Of a stretch of 64,000 nucleotides of DNA, positions 28,794-38,529 are shown piece after piece (position 1 is the first letter of the stretch; each line of letters begins with the position of its first letter). Origin of the DNA: Verrucomicrobiia bacterium (GTDB taxonomy: Bacteria; Verrucomicrobiota; Verrucomicrobiia; Limisphaerales; UBA9464). Location: the NCBI GenBank assembly GCA_019634635.1, contig JAHCBB010000009.1:62001-126000 (forward strand). Direction: 5' to 3'. A program made the translations under genes and the position numbers. Below the pieces are notes generated by a model, which made no database searches, had not been told where the DNA came from, and was given only the letters and a program-made list of their open reading frames with translations.

Positions 28794-29923
28794 CCCCAAA
28801 TATCCCGCTGCTGGTTCTTGGTTTCCCGCATCTCCCGCACCAGCGTCTGCAACTCCACGAGCTGTTTGTCGAGGATGGCCGGGACCCGCTGTTGCCCGCC
28901 GATGAACATGCCGCGCTGGGCGAATTCGTCTGCGGAGACTGGCGCGGAGTAGAGCGACGTCGGGCGGCTTTTTGTCGCGTCCCGCACTTTCTCGAGCCTG
29001 TCGAGCTCTTGATTCAGCAAGCGTCTATCGGATCTGAGCTGCTCGAATTTGACGGAATTGGTCTCCGCCTCCATCCGCCGTTGGATCTCAGCGCGCTCGG
29101 CGGTCACGGCAGTGATTTGCTTTTCGATGTCGAGTTTGGACCGCACAACCGCGAGGTCGGCCTGATCGTTTAGATCCCGCATCCGCTTGGCCCTCTCCTC
29201 GTTGCCAGTGCCAGCGAACGAGATGGGCTCGATGTTTTGCTTGTACCGGTCCCCGGCCAGCATTGCCTCAATATTTCGCTGGTAGATGGACGAGTGCTGG
29301 TAGAACGCGGTCGAGAAATCACCGCGGAACAACTTCCCAAAATCGAGCTGATCTCCGCCAGCTCCTCCGGCGAGATACGGAGCCAATGCCTGCGCCTGGC
29401 CCAGGCCGATAATCCCCGCGAGCCCAACCAACCGTTCCCGCGAAATTCCTCCCTCCTTGAACGTCTTGGCAATCCTTTCGAACAACTCTTCCGGCTTAAG
29501 GTCCCGGATTTCCTCCAGGGCCAAGCCAAGCCGCCGAAAGCTGGCCAATGCATTCTCGTCGTCTCCGGCGGCATCTTGTCGGGCCTGGCGAGCATTCATG
29601 ATGGCGCGCTCGACCGTATCCGCCGGAGCGTTGATCCGCTCCGAGAACCACCGGGCGCCAGACAAGAAATTGGGGTCAATACTCGCCGACCTCGCGTCCG
29701 CCAGGAGCTGCCTGGCCGACGCGATCTGATTCGCAATCATCTGCACGATTGAGCTGACAGCGCCAGCGATGCCGCCACCTATTACTCCTCCGGTGAATGC
29801 AACCAGCATGCCCTGTGCGGCCGTCTTCACCTCGTTCAGCGCGTTGACCGCCCTGCGAGACTCGGCCCCAAGCTGGGTCGCATCTCCGGCGATCTTCACC
29901 TTCAGCTCTTTGTCCCCGGTCAT
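28790..29923 (-). CDS. Short tail tape-measure protein
   Basis: 377 aa. The N-terminus KELKVKIAGDATQLGAESRR is typical of tape-measure starts. A glycine-rich hydrophobic region follows (about residues 37-66), and a long coiled coil occupies about 240-310 (EIQRRMEAETNSVKFEQL and flanks). Tape length sets tail length, and at roughly 1.5 angstrom per residue this would give a tail of only about 55-60 nm. Most siphoviral tape measures are two to four times longer. Confidence 0.75.
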   Translation of the reverse strand: MTGDKELKVKIAGDATQLGAESRRAVNALNEVKTAAQGMLVAFTGGVIGGGIAGAVSSIVQMIANQIASARQLLADARSASIDPNFLSGARWFSERINAPADTVERAIMNARQARQDAAGDDENALASFRRLGLALEEIRDLKPEELFERIAKTFKEGGISRERLVGLAGIIGLGQAQALAPYLAGGAGGDQLDFGKLFRGDFSTAFYQHSSIYQRNIEAMLAGDRYKQNIEPISFAGTGNEERAKRMRDLNDQADLAVVRSKLDIEKQITAVTAERAEIQRRMEAETNSVKFEQLRSDRRLLNQELDRLEKVRDATKSRPTSLYSAPVSADEFAQRGMFIGGQQRVPAILDKQLVELQTLVREMRETKNQQRDIWG

Positions 29924-29924
29924 T

Positions 29925-30527
29925 TCAATTCCTTCGGATCACGGTGCCTGGCTCCGGTAGGCGCCCGGCGGCTTTCATGCGGTCGTAGGCCCGCGAGATT
30001 TCTTCGTCGAGTTCGCCACGGATTGAGATCGCCCCGTTCCGCTCGGCCTCAATGGCGGCCGCCCAACACGCGACAGGCAGATGCACGCCCAAAGCCTCCT
30101 GAAGGGTCAGCCCGGCCCGGATCTGCCGATCAATCAGGACGTGCAGCAGGTCGGCACCAGATCTGCGGGACCGCCCTTCCGCCGGCTGCCACCAGTTGAT
30201 GGTGGGCCAGGCGGCCTGGAGGTAGGCGACCAACTCGTCGCCGGTCCGCGCCAGACCAGCCCGCGTCACCCGCCAAGAGGCGACCGCCAACCAGACCCGC
30301 TCGCGCCAGGTGTCAATCATGCGCAACGCCTCGGCGTGCGGCCGGGAGCACACCAGCAGCGCCTGTGCCACGTCCCCGAGCCGTGGCGACACAGCGTCGG
30401 CCTGCGGCCGGCCGGCAAACGGATTGCCAAGCCGCTGCAGCAGCAGTGCATGGCCCAAGGTGTGCGGCAGGAGGGCCATGCCGGCGCACCGGTACCTGTC
30501 CGGGAAGACTGCCGTGGCGAAGCTCAT
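29925..30527 (-). CDS. Probable tail assembly chaperone
   Basis: 200 aa between the tail tube and tape-measure genes, the conserved position of the tail assembly chaperone. Helical, with SGADLLHVLIDRQIRAGLTL in the middle. No motif is diagnostic, and no slippery heptamer for a frameshift product was identified. Function is assigned from gene order only. Confidence 0.55.
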   Translation of the reverse strand: MSFATAVFPDRYRCAGMALLPHTLGHALLLQRLGNPFAGRPQADAVSPRLGDVAQALLVCSRPHAEALRMIDTWRERVWLAVASWRVTRAGLARTGDELVAYLQAAWPTINWWQPAEGRSRRSGADLLHVLIDRQIRAGLTLQEALGVHLPVACWAAAIEAERNGAISIRGELDEEISRAYDRMKAAGRLPEPGTVIRRN

Positions 30528-30534
30528 GGCCAGG

Positions 30535-30975
30535 TCAGGTCACGGGCGACATCGCGGCCATGCCTCCAGCGGCGTTCTCCATCCGGGCGAGCGTCAGGGT
30601 GACTTTAGCCTCCCCCACGTTGCTGTACACGATCGCGCCCTCCTCGTAGTTCCAGGAGCCGTCCAGGAGCGCATTGTTGAAGCCCCCAAGAGTCACCAAA
30701 GCGAACGGGGTCGGGAGTTTGATGTTCGACTTGGCCGAGGCCCGACTCGCGCTGCCCCCGGTGTCCTTCACGGTGACATCCACGGTGACGGTGTGGCGCC
30801 GGTTTGCCCCGCCGCGTGCGATGGTTCGGCCGGTCGCTCCCTTGATGTCCACCTTGTCGAAGTTGTCCCGGACGTTGGCGCCGGTGGGTTCGAGGTGCGC
30901 GGCCGCGGTACCAGCGAATGCGACGGTGATGCCATCCATGGCGAAAACGACTGCCTCTCCGACGAGTGTGGACAT
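30535..30975 (-). CDS. Major tail tube protein
   Basis: 146 aa, almost all beta. It begins MSTLVGEAVVFAMDGITVAF and has an internal TVDVTVKDTGG strand pair, which fits a small tube protein. It follows a terminator-like gene and precedes the chaperone and tape measure, as in siphoviruses. No sheath gene precedes it, so a non-contractile tail is likely. Confidence 0.65.
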   Translation of the reverse strand: MSTLVGEAVVFAMDGITVAFAGTAAAHLEPTGANVRDNFDKVDIKGATGRTIARGGANRRHTVTVDVTVKDTGGSASRASAKSNIKLPTPFALVTLGGFNNALLDGSWNYEEGAIVYSNVGEAKVTLTLARMENAAGGMAAMSPVT

Positions 30976-30987
30976 GTGAATTGAGGG

Positions 30988-31494
30988 TTAGGGATCGGTT
31001 GGAAAGTCTGCGAGGCGCACAATGATGGAGGTGTTGAACAGCACCTCCATCACCACCTGATCGGTGGAGGCGAATACGATGCGGTACCCGTCAAAGAGAA
31101 ACCGGGTCCACACCGCTGACGGCGACCACCCCGGAGTGATCCCATCGAACCCCAGCGCGCCGAATACAGCCTCAGCGGCGTCCTCGATCGCGATCTGGCG
31201 CCCCTTGTGGGACCAATTGAGTGTGGGTCGCTCGTAGATCTGGACGGCCAAAGTGGCCCGGAGCTGCTGGGGGGATTCCGGGCCGGGATCGGCGCGCGGC
31301 ACGCTCACCACCAGGCACATGCCCGCCGACCGCTTGGTCAGTGCCTCGGCAACGGCCCGGTGGATCGCGGTTCCACCGCCATCCACCACCGGCACCGCGT
31401 GGGGATCGGCAAAGGCGTCGGCCGTCGCGAGCCGCTCCACAACGGCCGACCGGAGATTGGCGAACAGGCCAACGGGCTCGTGGATGGCGCTCAT
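30988..31494 (-). CDS. Tail terminator-like protein
   Basis: 168 aa, alpha/beta. Its position between the HK97-gp10/G-like gene and the tube gene, its size, and the pattern of an N-terminal helix followed by a central sheet (MCLVVSVPRADPG, LRATLAVQIYERP) fit tail terminators, which cap the tail tube and join it to the head. Its start overlaps the stop of the upstream gene by 4 bp. Confidence 0.55.
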   Translation of the reverse strand: MSAIHEPVGLFANLRSAVVERLATADAFADPHAVPVVDGGGTAIHRAVAEALTKRSAGMCLVVSVPRADPGPESPQQLRATLAVQIYERPTLNWSHKGRQIAIEDAAEAVFGALGFDGITPGWSPSAVWTRFLFDGYRIVFASTDQVVMEVLFNTSIIVRLADFPTDP

Positions 31495-32060
31495 GTCCCC
31501 ACCATGACGATCTCGCCCAGGGCGCTGGTCGCCTCCCGGAGCATTTCCTCGTCGGTGGGCAACACCGATGGATCCGCCTCCTGCTCCACCTGGGCGCGGA
31601 GCACATAGATGACCGGCGCATCGGCCCCCGATCCCAAGACGAGCAGCCCACTGGTGTGTCCATCACGGCCCCCATCGAGCGGGACCAGCCGCAGCTCGGC
31701 CCCGAACTCCGCGGCGCGCCGGCCGTGGCCCAGCGGATGAACGGGTACGGTGAGGGCTCGGGCATGGATGGGGCGGATGGTCCCACCCAGGAGGCGCTGG
31801 CGAATGCCGTCCTGAGAGATGGAGACCTCGCCGACCCGCTCGGATGCCAACCAGTGCGTGGCCTGAGCGGCCGCGGCGTAGAAATGGGTCCGACGACCGC
31901 CGAGCTGATTGGGGACGCGGTCCTTGGCCACCAGGTGGCGCCTGATCTGCTCGGCGACCGCAGCGGCCATCGCCGCATGGGCCCGCCGACCGGACGCGTT
32001 GACCGCGATCCGTCGGATTGCCGGGGTCGCGGTGTCGGACTCGATGACGACGGTGGCCAT
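31491..32060 (-). CDS. Virion morphogenesis protein (Mu G / HK97 gp10-like)
   Basis: 189 aa. The N-terminal SGRRAHAAMAAAVAEQIRRHL and the basic middle resemble the G / gp10-like family that follows the F protein in Mu-like phages and helps head-tail joining. The central HARALTVPVHPLGHGRRAAEF stretch is typical of the family in this group. Assignment is from size, order and weak pattern. Confidence 0.55.
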   Translation of the reverse strand: MATVVIESDTATPAIRRIAVNASGRRAHAAMAAAVAEQIRRHLVAKDRVPNQLGGRRTHFYAAAAQATHWLASERVGEVSISQDGIRQRLLGGTIRPIHARALTVPVHPLGHGRRAAEFGAELRLVPLDGGRDGHTSGLLVLGSGADAPVIYVLRAQVEQEADPSVLPTDEEMLREATSALGEIVMVGT

Positions 32061-32112
32061 GCAGCAGATCCGATGTACCCCCCGGAGGCGCGGGCGGCAC
32101 GTTCCCGGCGAA

Positions 32113-32961
32113 TCACGCCACGGTCAGCAGCCCATTGGCGATGGTGTACCCGGCGCGCTGGAGGGCCTGCAGGAACTGCTCTCCGACGGTCGGCACCGGC
32201 ACCGAAGCGATCTCATCCGGCGACTCGCCGGGCTGGCTTGGGACCACGTCCCCGGGTTCGATCACCCCTAGCCGGATGGCCTCGCTGCGACGGATCAGCT
32301 GGGTGCCCATGCCGCTGTTGAAATCGAACGGAGGATGGGGCAGTCCGAAGCGGCTGATGCCCGTCCACACCGGATCATCGAGCCTGGCGATCATGCGGCC
32401 GTCGTAGATCTCGCCGCCCGCCTCGCGCCACCGCCGGCGCCAGTGATCGGACTCCATCTGGACGAGCTGTCCTTTGCGGCGGACGAACCCGCGCGGGGTG
32501 TCGCGCTGCTCCACGCGCACCAGCTCGGCGCACGGGAAGATGGCCAGGGAGTCCGGATCATTGGCCTGAGCAAACTGACCGCGACCGCGGGCCAGCTTGG
32601 CCTCGGTCTCGATGATGAGATTGAGGCGCTGGTCGGTGCGCAGATCGCTGATGGTGCCGACGCGATCCGCGTCGGGCTGATAGCCGGTCTCGGCGAGGAG
32701 CTGCTTGAGCTCGGTGCGGATCGTTGCGGGGTTGGTGTAGTCTCCCGGGCCGGTGCTTACGCCGGAGACCATGCGCCGGATGTCGCGATCCACCTTCTCC
32801 AGGACCTCGGCCTGGACGACTCGCGCAAGGACCAGCGCCCGCCTGCGGATGGCCTGTCCGAGCTGCTCCAGATCTGCGTGGCCGAGTGTCGTGGGCAGGC
32901 GCCGGCGGCCGCTGATCGAGGCCACCGCCTCGGCGAATGGTCTTGGCTGGGAGAGCATCAC
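32113..32961 (-). CDS. Mu F-like minor head protein
   Basis: 282 aa, helical. The C-terminal part has the F-like landmark FGLPHPPFDFNSGM, where family members carry the proline-rich PPFxxxSG/C element. F (gp30) is a minor head protein that associates with the portal. In Mu, F follows the portal gene; here it has been displaced by about 11 kb and lies after the receptor-type genes. Confidence 0.6.
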   Translation of the reverse strand: MMLSQPRPFAEAVASISGRRRLPTTLGHADLEQLGQAIRRRALVLARVVQAEVLEKVDRDIRRMVSGVSTGPGDYTNPATIRTELKQLLAETGYQPDADRVGTISDLRTDQRLNLIIETEAKLARGRGQFAQANDPDSLAIFPCAELVRVEQRDTPRGFVRRKGQLVQMESDHWRRRWREAGGEIYDGRMIARLDDPVWTGISRFGLPHPPFDFNSGMGTQLIRRSEAIRLGVIEPGDVVPSQPGESPDEIASVPVPTVGEQFLQALQRAGYTIANGLLTVA

Positions 32962-32965
32962 GGGA

Positions 32966-35900
32966 TCACCACGTGACCGTGCTCAGGTTCGGTGCGGTCG
33001 TGGACAAGACTGAGCCGAGCGTGTTGCCCTCGGCCTGCAGTCCAATCACCTTGATCGGTGCGGTGGTGCGTGTCGCACGGATCCCGTACCGCTGCTGCGG
33101 CGTGTAGGTGACGGTCGGCAGGGCCACCTTCCACAGCGAGCCCGAAAAGGTTCCGAATTGCCGCTCCAACATGAACCGCCGATTCGGCGTGCCGTTGTTC
33201 GCCATGCCCGTCTTCAACCCATCGCGCAAGGTATGGACCCGGACGACGTCTGTGGAACCGGTAAAGGTCCCAGAATTCGCCAAAAACCAGAGGCCATCGA
33301 TCTGCCCGGCCACATCCTGTTCGGGATTGGCACTGGGCGGCTTCATGATGCCCCCTTGCCCGTAGGTCACGTTGCCAAACAGCTGGTTCTCTCCGGTCTG
33401 GACCCAACTTCCAGCCACTGGGATGAGCGCTGGAGGCACCAGATCCGCAGACGTGGGAGGAACCGAACCCGGAACCAGGCGGATCGTTTCAACCTCGGTG
33501 ACGTCCGCGTAACCTGTGCGGTTGCCCAAGACGCGCACCACCAAATCCGCCGGATTGCTGGTGCGCGGCGTGTTGATCGTGACGTTAAATGAATAGTTCG
33601 TACGGCTCGACCCGGTGTTTGTTGCCTTGATGGCTACCGTGCCGCTTCCAACCGAGTCAACGACGACAGTCACCCCAGATCCTGTATGGCTCATGGTGAA
33701 ATCGGTGCCGAGCACCATTGTGCTCGACACCCCGGGAGTCTGGATTGTGTTGGTGCGGCTCGCGCCGTTCGCCCACGTCCCAGACGCGGTGAAGGCGCGA
33801 GTGTTGACGATGTTCCGGGCGCGCGCCGGGATCGTCAGGTACTGGCCTGGGAACGTATTTTGCGACCCAAGCGTGAACACCAAGTTCGTGAGCCTTTGGA
33901 CAGTCTGTATATTTTTGGCGTCGTAGCTGACAGTGTTGGACTCCACCCAGGCCTGGCTGTTGCCCGACTGCACGTTGACCAGGCGGATCGGCCCCTGGTC
34001 CGCAGTGTCTATCGCGATCACATGGCTCGATGTGGGCACCACGGAGAACGGAGGTTCGACGACGATCACCGAGGCCGTCGTCTCGTGGGTCATGATCCGA
34101 CTCTCCACGTATGTGTTGCCGTTCCACAATGAAGCCCGGCCGAACCCACCCACCCAGCCGCTCGGGAATGACGGGGCGACACTGGCCACCGGGATGTTTG
34201 CGGCGGTCGCGTTGGTTGTCGGGGTGACGACGTGTCTGGGTTGGATGTTCACCCCGCTGTCGTCGCTGCCCATCTGCCCCTGGTTATTATCCCAAAACTG
34301 GCAGTTGTTCAGCGAGACGTACGCCCCTCCGAATATCCGCATTCCCGCGGCCGTAGACCCTTGGACCAGCACGTTGTCGAACTCCCAGCCGCCACTCCTC
34401 ATGGCGGTGCGGCGGAGGAAATACGCCTCCGCCCCGCCCGTTTGCGAATCAATGTCTGAGAGCACCACCCCAGAGTAGCGGGATCCGAGGATCTTTCCGT
34501 TCGACCACTTCTGGTACGGCGTGGAGGAGTCTATCGCATTCCGCGCGTTGATTATGGTGAACCCGTTGATCGAGGTGTATCCCTCCTGCGCCCGGCCTCT
34601 CGTCACCTGGAATGGGAAGGCGCCTGGGGGTGTGCTCGTCGGGGTGCCCGGCCCATTCCAGATGTTCTGGTTCCGGCAGTAAATGCCGGTACCACTCCCG
34701 CTAGACCCCGAGAGGTCAAACACCAGATTCGACAGCTCGCATCCCGGGGCACCGGTCATCTCCATGCCCATGTCAAACGGCGCGTTGACCACGATGCCGT
34801 CAAAGGAGGTGCCCCACTGGCTGTCGAGGAGGACGCCGAGCTCGAAATTCATGCTGCTCGCGGGGTTCCGCCCCTGCACATGGAGGTTCCGCACAGATCC
34901 TCCCACCAGCCCGCCAAGCCAGATGCCAGAGTAGAAATGGGAATCCCAACGGTTTGTCGCGCCGCAGTTCTGCAGATAGACACCATCCAGGTTCCCGTTC
35001 ACCTGCTGCACCCACTCGAACCCGTAGGGTTTGATGCCCCCCTGGGTCTGCAGGCAGTCGATCATCCAAATGTCCCGGCCGTTATTGTTCCACCCGACGC
35101 GGATCTCTCCCCCGCGCTCGCATCCGATGAACTTGACGCGATTGACTTCAGAGTTTGAGCAATTCACCAACAGAATTGGGCTATCGATCCCGCGCCTGAC
35201 GGTCACGTTTCGGATGATGACGGAGTCTCGGTTTTCCCCCCAGATGGCCATGAAATTCCGCGTCCGCTGCCAGATGGCTCCATCTCCAGGGAGACCACTG
35301 CTATTGAGGGGCACCCGGAGGTTGAAAAACGCAGGCCCATTCACGTCCACGTTGACGTCCTGTATCAGGACATTGTTCCCGGCCACGCGGAAGACAGCCT
35401 GATTTGTCCTCCCAGGATCTCCCGCGGGGAGCAATTCGCCCTCTGGAAATTTCCTGGCAATAAACAACGCGTTCTCCCCGTAAATCGTGGATCCGGCCGG
35501 CACGCTCAGGTAGTCCACATTGTAGGTGTAGCCTCCGCAGAACAGAGGCCTCCCCGCTGCGGCCGCCGCGTTGATCGCCGCCTGAACTCCCAGCGTGTGA
35601 TTGCCAGACCCCATCCCGGACGCGCCATAGAGCTGTGGGGTGATTCGGTCCGAGGATCCACCGCCAGGGCCCCCACCGGAGCCGATCAACAGCAGCTGAT
35701 CGGCATCCACAGGAGAATAGGTCAGGACGCCGTTGGGGCCGTAGATCGCGATCTTTCCCGGCATGCCGTCGAGCACCGTGATGCCGCTGCCCGTCATCCC
35801 GCTCACCGTCGGGCCGACGAGCGTGGCGCCCACCAGCGTCGCGTTGGTGCGTGGTGCCAGCCAATCCAGGGACCGGGATGTCCAACTGGTGCGATCCGCA

Positions 35901-36175
35901 TTGAGCACGTGCCAGAGCAGCGGGTCGGCCGTGTCGGGGACTACCATGGCGGGGTGCCGCCTCGCCATCGGCAGCACCATGAGATTCGTGCGGTCGGCGC
36001 TGTTGGTCAGGCCGGTCTGCCAGCCGCCGGCGCCCCAGAATGGCTGAGTTACGGCCAGTGTGTCGCCTGGGGAGCTCGGCACGAGGGTGCCGGTGACCGT
36101 CACGCCACCCGGAATCGCCTGGCAGAATGCGGCAGCGGCCACCGCCAGAGAGAGGAGGAACGAGGCGGTCTTCAT
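32966..36175 (-). CDS. Exported right-handed beta-helix protein (tail spike-like)
   Basis: 1069 aa. Residues 1-20 form a Sec signal peptide (MKTASFLLSLAVAAAAFCQA). Residues ~22-85 match the N-terminal module of the next protein upstream (shared LPM-x-RR-x-PAM). A long region of Asn/Gly-rich rungs (about 150-650) reads as a parallel beta-helix of the pectate-lyase/tail-spike type, with repeats such as NSEVNRVKFIGCERGGEIRV. The C-terminal third is beta-sandwich-like. It likely binds or cleaves a surface polysaccharide. The start overlaps the previous stop (ATGA). A signal peptide on a virion spike is unexpected. Confidence 0.7.
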   Translation of the reverse strand: MKTASFLLSLAVAAAAFCQAIPGGVTVTGTLVPSSPGDTLAVTQPFWGAGGWQTGLTNSADRTNLMVLPMARRHPAMVVPDTADPLLWHVLNADRTSWTSRSLDWLAPRTNATLVGATLVGPTVSGMTGSGITVLDGMPGKIAIYGPNGVLTYSPVDADQLLLIGSGGGPGGGSSDRITPQLYGASGMGSGNHTLGVQAAINAAAAAGRPLFCGGYTYNVDYLSVPAGSTIYGENALFIARKFPEGELLPAGDPGRTNQAVFRVAGNNVLIQDVNVDVNGPAFFNLRVPLNSSGLPGDGAIWQRTRNFMAIWGENRDSVIIRNVTVRRGIDSPILLVNCSNSEVNRVKFIGCERGGEIRVGWNNNGRDIWMIDCLQTQGGIKPYGFEWVQQVNGNLDGVYLQNCGATNRWDSHFYSGIWLGGLVGGSVRNLHVQGRNPASSMNFELGVLLDSQWGTSFDGIVVNAPFDMGMEMTGAPGCELSNLVFDLSGSSGSGTGIYCRNQNIWNGPGTPTSTPPGAFPFQVTRGRAQEGYTSINGFTIINARNAIDSSTPYQKWSNGKILGSRYSGVVLSDIDSQTGGAEAYFLRRTAMRSGGWEFDNVLVQGSTAAGMRIFGGAYVSLNNCQFWDNNQGQMGSDDSGVNIQPRHVVTPTTNATAANIPVASVAPSFPSGWVGGFGRASLWNGNTYVESRIMTHETTASVIVVEPPFSVVPTSSHVIAIDTADQGPIRLVNVQSGNSQAWVESNTVSYDAKNIQTVQRLTNLVFTLGSQNTFPGQYLTIPARARNIVNTRAFTASGTWANGASRTNTIQTPGVSSTMVLGTDFTMSHTGSGVTVVVDSVGSGTVAIKATNTGSSRTNYSFNVTINTPRTSNPADLVVRVLGNRTGYADVTEVETIRLVPGSVPPTSADLVPPALIPVAGSWVQTGENQLFGNVTYGQGGIMKPPSANPEQDVAGQIDGLWFLANSGTFTGSTDVVRVHTLRDGLKTGMANNGTPNRRFMLERQFGTFSGSLWKVALPTVTYTPQQRYGIRATRTTAPIKVIGLQAEGNTLGSVLSTTAPNLSTVTW

Positions 36176-38514
36176 TGCTGCCATACGTTGACGGTGACGG
36201 TTCCAGATGAGAGATCGAACGTGGAGGACCCCACGTTACGCAGGATCACTTCTGCGGTGTCCGCGACGGATACTTTCCCGACCAGGATGGCGTCTTGGGT
36301 GCCCAATGTGGTCAACCCGACCATCACGGGCCGGCCCACCGTGGCCCCGGGCACCGAGACGGTCGTCTTGGCAAACTCACCGGCCGCCAGAGAGGGGGGA
36401 TCCCATGTCGCGGTCCCCGGGATGATCTTGACCGGCGGAGAGCCGGTGCCCACGCGGACTGTGCCCTCCAGAAGCACGGTGCGTGTCGCCTCACCGATTT
36501 GGAGATTCTGTGGCGAATTGTCGCTGTTGGCCCGGGTCTGGATGAGATTGCCGGTTAGCTGGAGCTGCCTGTCCGACGCCTGATCCCACTGGATCTTGAT
36601 GTTTGAGCGCGAAACTCCCTGGGCGCCAAACGTAATGGCGTTGTGGCCGGCGAAGATGATGTTCGTTCCGTCGAGGGAGAAGATTAACTTGCTGTTCAGC
36701 GTCCCGGCGGGGTTGAACAGGAACTGGTAGTCTGTGCCGCCAGACTGGCCAGAGAACACGGTCCTGCCGTTCTCATAGAACCCGAATCTCTCCGTGCCGT
36801 CGGCGTCGTACCCGAACCACCGACGGTTGGCCACCGGAGTCCCCGCGTTGATCCTCTGGATCTCAAAGACGTCGGCCGGCGCAGAAAACCGGCGCGCGTT
36901 GTTGGGCACCCGGAGTCCACCCATCTGCTGGAGAAAACTCTGGGCGATCTGCGCGTGGCCCGCCGAATTGGGATGAACATTGTCGCCCGACATATTTGAC
37001 GGGCTGAACACCTCCCCAGCAGGGACGTGCTGCACCCGCAATCCATCCGATGCCAGGGCGGCCGCCACGTGCCGCTGGGCCTTTGTGAACACCCCCATAT
37101 CCTGGTCTGGCTTCGAGAACGACCCGGCCGGATTGCACCTGAGGGTGCCGCCGATCCATACCGATGGGCCCGAAGTATATCCTTGGGCGGCGCAGGCATC
37201 GCCGGAGCCTCCAGCCCACAGGATGGTCACCGGCAGCGCCGACACCGTGATCACAACAGTGTGGGTCGTGTCGTCCAGGCCGCTGATCCGTGCGAGCACG
37301 GGGGTTTGGGTGATCGTGCCATCCCCGTTGGGGCCCGCTTGATTCGGGATGGGCCCCTGGGAGCTGCGGACCGCTCGGTTGGCGTAGGCGGTGTTGCAGG
37401 CGAACGTGCCGCGCGACACGCCGTCCACAGTCACCGTGAAGGACCCCAGGCTGTCGTCGGAAGAGTCGAGGTACCCGATATACACCGTTCGCCCCATCAG
37501 ATTGGTCCAGGTCAAGGTGGATCCGTTGACCGATGAGGACCTACCGATGGCGCCCCCGTGCTGCGCGTAGTTGATCCAGCTGCCCGTAGAGCTGGCAGTC
37601 TGCGCGTAACGCTTTGCACTGGTCGGGATCCCCAACCACGCCGCCACATGCGCCAGGGCATTGCGGTAAAACGTGATGTAGCTAGGGTCCCCAGCGAAAT
37701 TGTCCCTTGCGTCGTTGTAGCCGGTCAGAATGACCGAGACGTCGTTCGTCGTGATCGTGGTCGGCGAAGCAACGCCGGATCCCCCGTGGAATGCGGCATT
37801 GGTGATTGGAAACCCCGGCATCGCCTGCCAGGCGATGTCTGGAATGCAAGCGGAGCTGTAGGCCAGATTTGTGAGGGACAATCCCAGGGAGTTCGCGACG
37901 ACGCCGTTCCAGTTGTTTTGGGCAACGGGGGCCGACGGGGAGGATCCCCAGGTGATTGAGTCCCCAAAGCTCCAGACGCGCCCTACCCCGGAGTGGATCG
38001 CGCGCGCATTAATCGCAGGCTGTACGTCCTCGGTGACCCCCTTGAGTCGCGTGGCTTCGGTGGGGGTGACATCGGCGAACGTCATCAACGCCCCACCCCC
38101 CCAAGCCGCCAATCGGTTGGTGATGCCGGCCGCCAGCTTGATGTCATTGGCCGTCAGCGTGCCATTGACCGCGAGCGTCCCCTGGATCACCCCGTTGGTC
38201 GTCAGGACGTATGGCAGCGGGATCCAAGTCGTCAGGTTTGGCGTCAGCTGAAACAGTCTGGACGGCGGGTTCGTCGAGCAGACGATCATCGCCGGCTCAC
38301 GCCGACCCATTGGGAGGATGGCGGTATTCTCCCAGTCACCCTCGGCGGCGAACCAGTTCTGGAACCCGCCTTTCTGCGTGCGCGTGTCGGTGGTGGCGAA
38401 GGTGTCGCTCGGATCGGTGGTGGTGATCCGCCCAGTGATGGGCACGGTTCCCTGGCCGAGGGCGCCGACCGTCAGGACGGGCAGGAGCAGGAGCAGATAT
38501 TGGAGACGCTTCAT
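36172..38514 (-). CDS. Exported SGNH/GDSL hydrolase with phage receptor-type module
   Basis: 780 aa. Signal peptide at residues 1-21 (LLLLLPVLTVGALGQ). The N-terminal module (about 22-80) is shared with the beta-helix protein. The SGNH catalytic domain spans about 175-500: block I WSFGDSITWG with Ser186, block III VILTGYNDARDN, and block V DNVHPNSAGHAQIAQ with the Asp/His pair. Such enzymes remove acetyl groups from polysaccharides or lipids. The last ~240 residues are beta-rich with no known motif. It probably deacetylates capsule or O-antigen, on the virion or on the host surface. Confidence 0.75.
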   Translation of the reverse strand: MKRLQYLLLLLPVLTVGALGQGTVPITGRITTTDPSDTFATTDTRTQKGGFQNWFAAEGDWENTAILPMGRREPAMIVCSTNPPSRLFQLTPNLTTWIPLPYVLTTNGVIQGTLAVNGTLTANDIKLAAGITNRLAAWGGGALMTFADVTPTEATRLKGVTEDVQPAINARAIHSGVGRVWSFGDSITWGSSPSAPVAQNNWNGVVANSLGLSLTNLAYSSACIPDIAWQAMPGFPITNAAFHGGSGVASPTTITTNDVSVILTGYNDARDNFAGDPSYITFYRNALAHVAAWLGIPTSAKRYAQTASSTGSWINYAQHGGAIGRSSSVNGSTLTWTNLMGRTVYIGYLDSSDDSLGSFTVTVDGVSRGTFACNTAYANRAVRSSQGPIPNQAGPNGDGTITQTPVLARISGLDDTTHTVVITVSALPVTILWAGGSGDACAAQGYTSGPSVWIGGTLRCNPAGSFSKPDQDMGVFTKAQRHVAAALASDGLRVQHVPAGEVFSPSNMSGDNVHPNSAGHAQIAQSFLQQMGGLRVPNNARRFSAPADVFEIQRINAGTPVANRRWFGYDADGTERFGFYENGRTVFSGQSGGTDYQFLFNPAGTLNSKLIFSLDGTNIIFAGHNAITFGAQGVSRSNIKIQWDQASDRQLQLTGNLIQTRANSDNSPQNLQIGEATRTVLLEGTVRVGTGSPPVKIIPGTATWDPPSLAAGEFAKTTVSVPGATVGRPVMVGLTTLGTQDAILVGKVSVADTAEVILRNVGSSTFDLSSGTVTVNVWQQ

Positions 38515-38529
38515 GAGTCGGTTGGTGGG

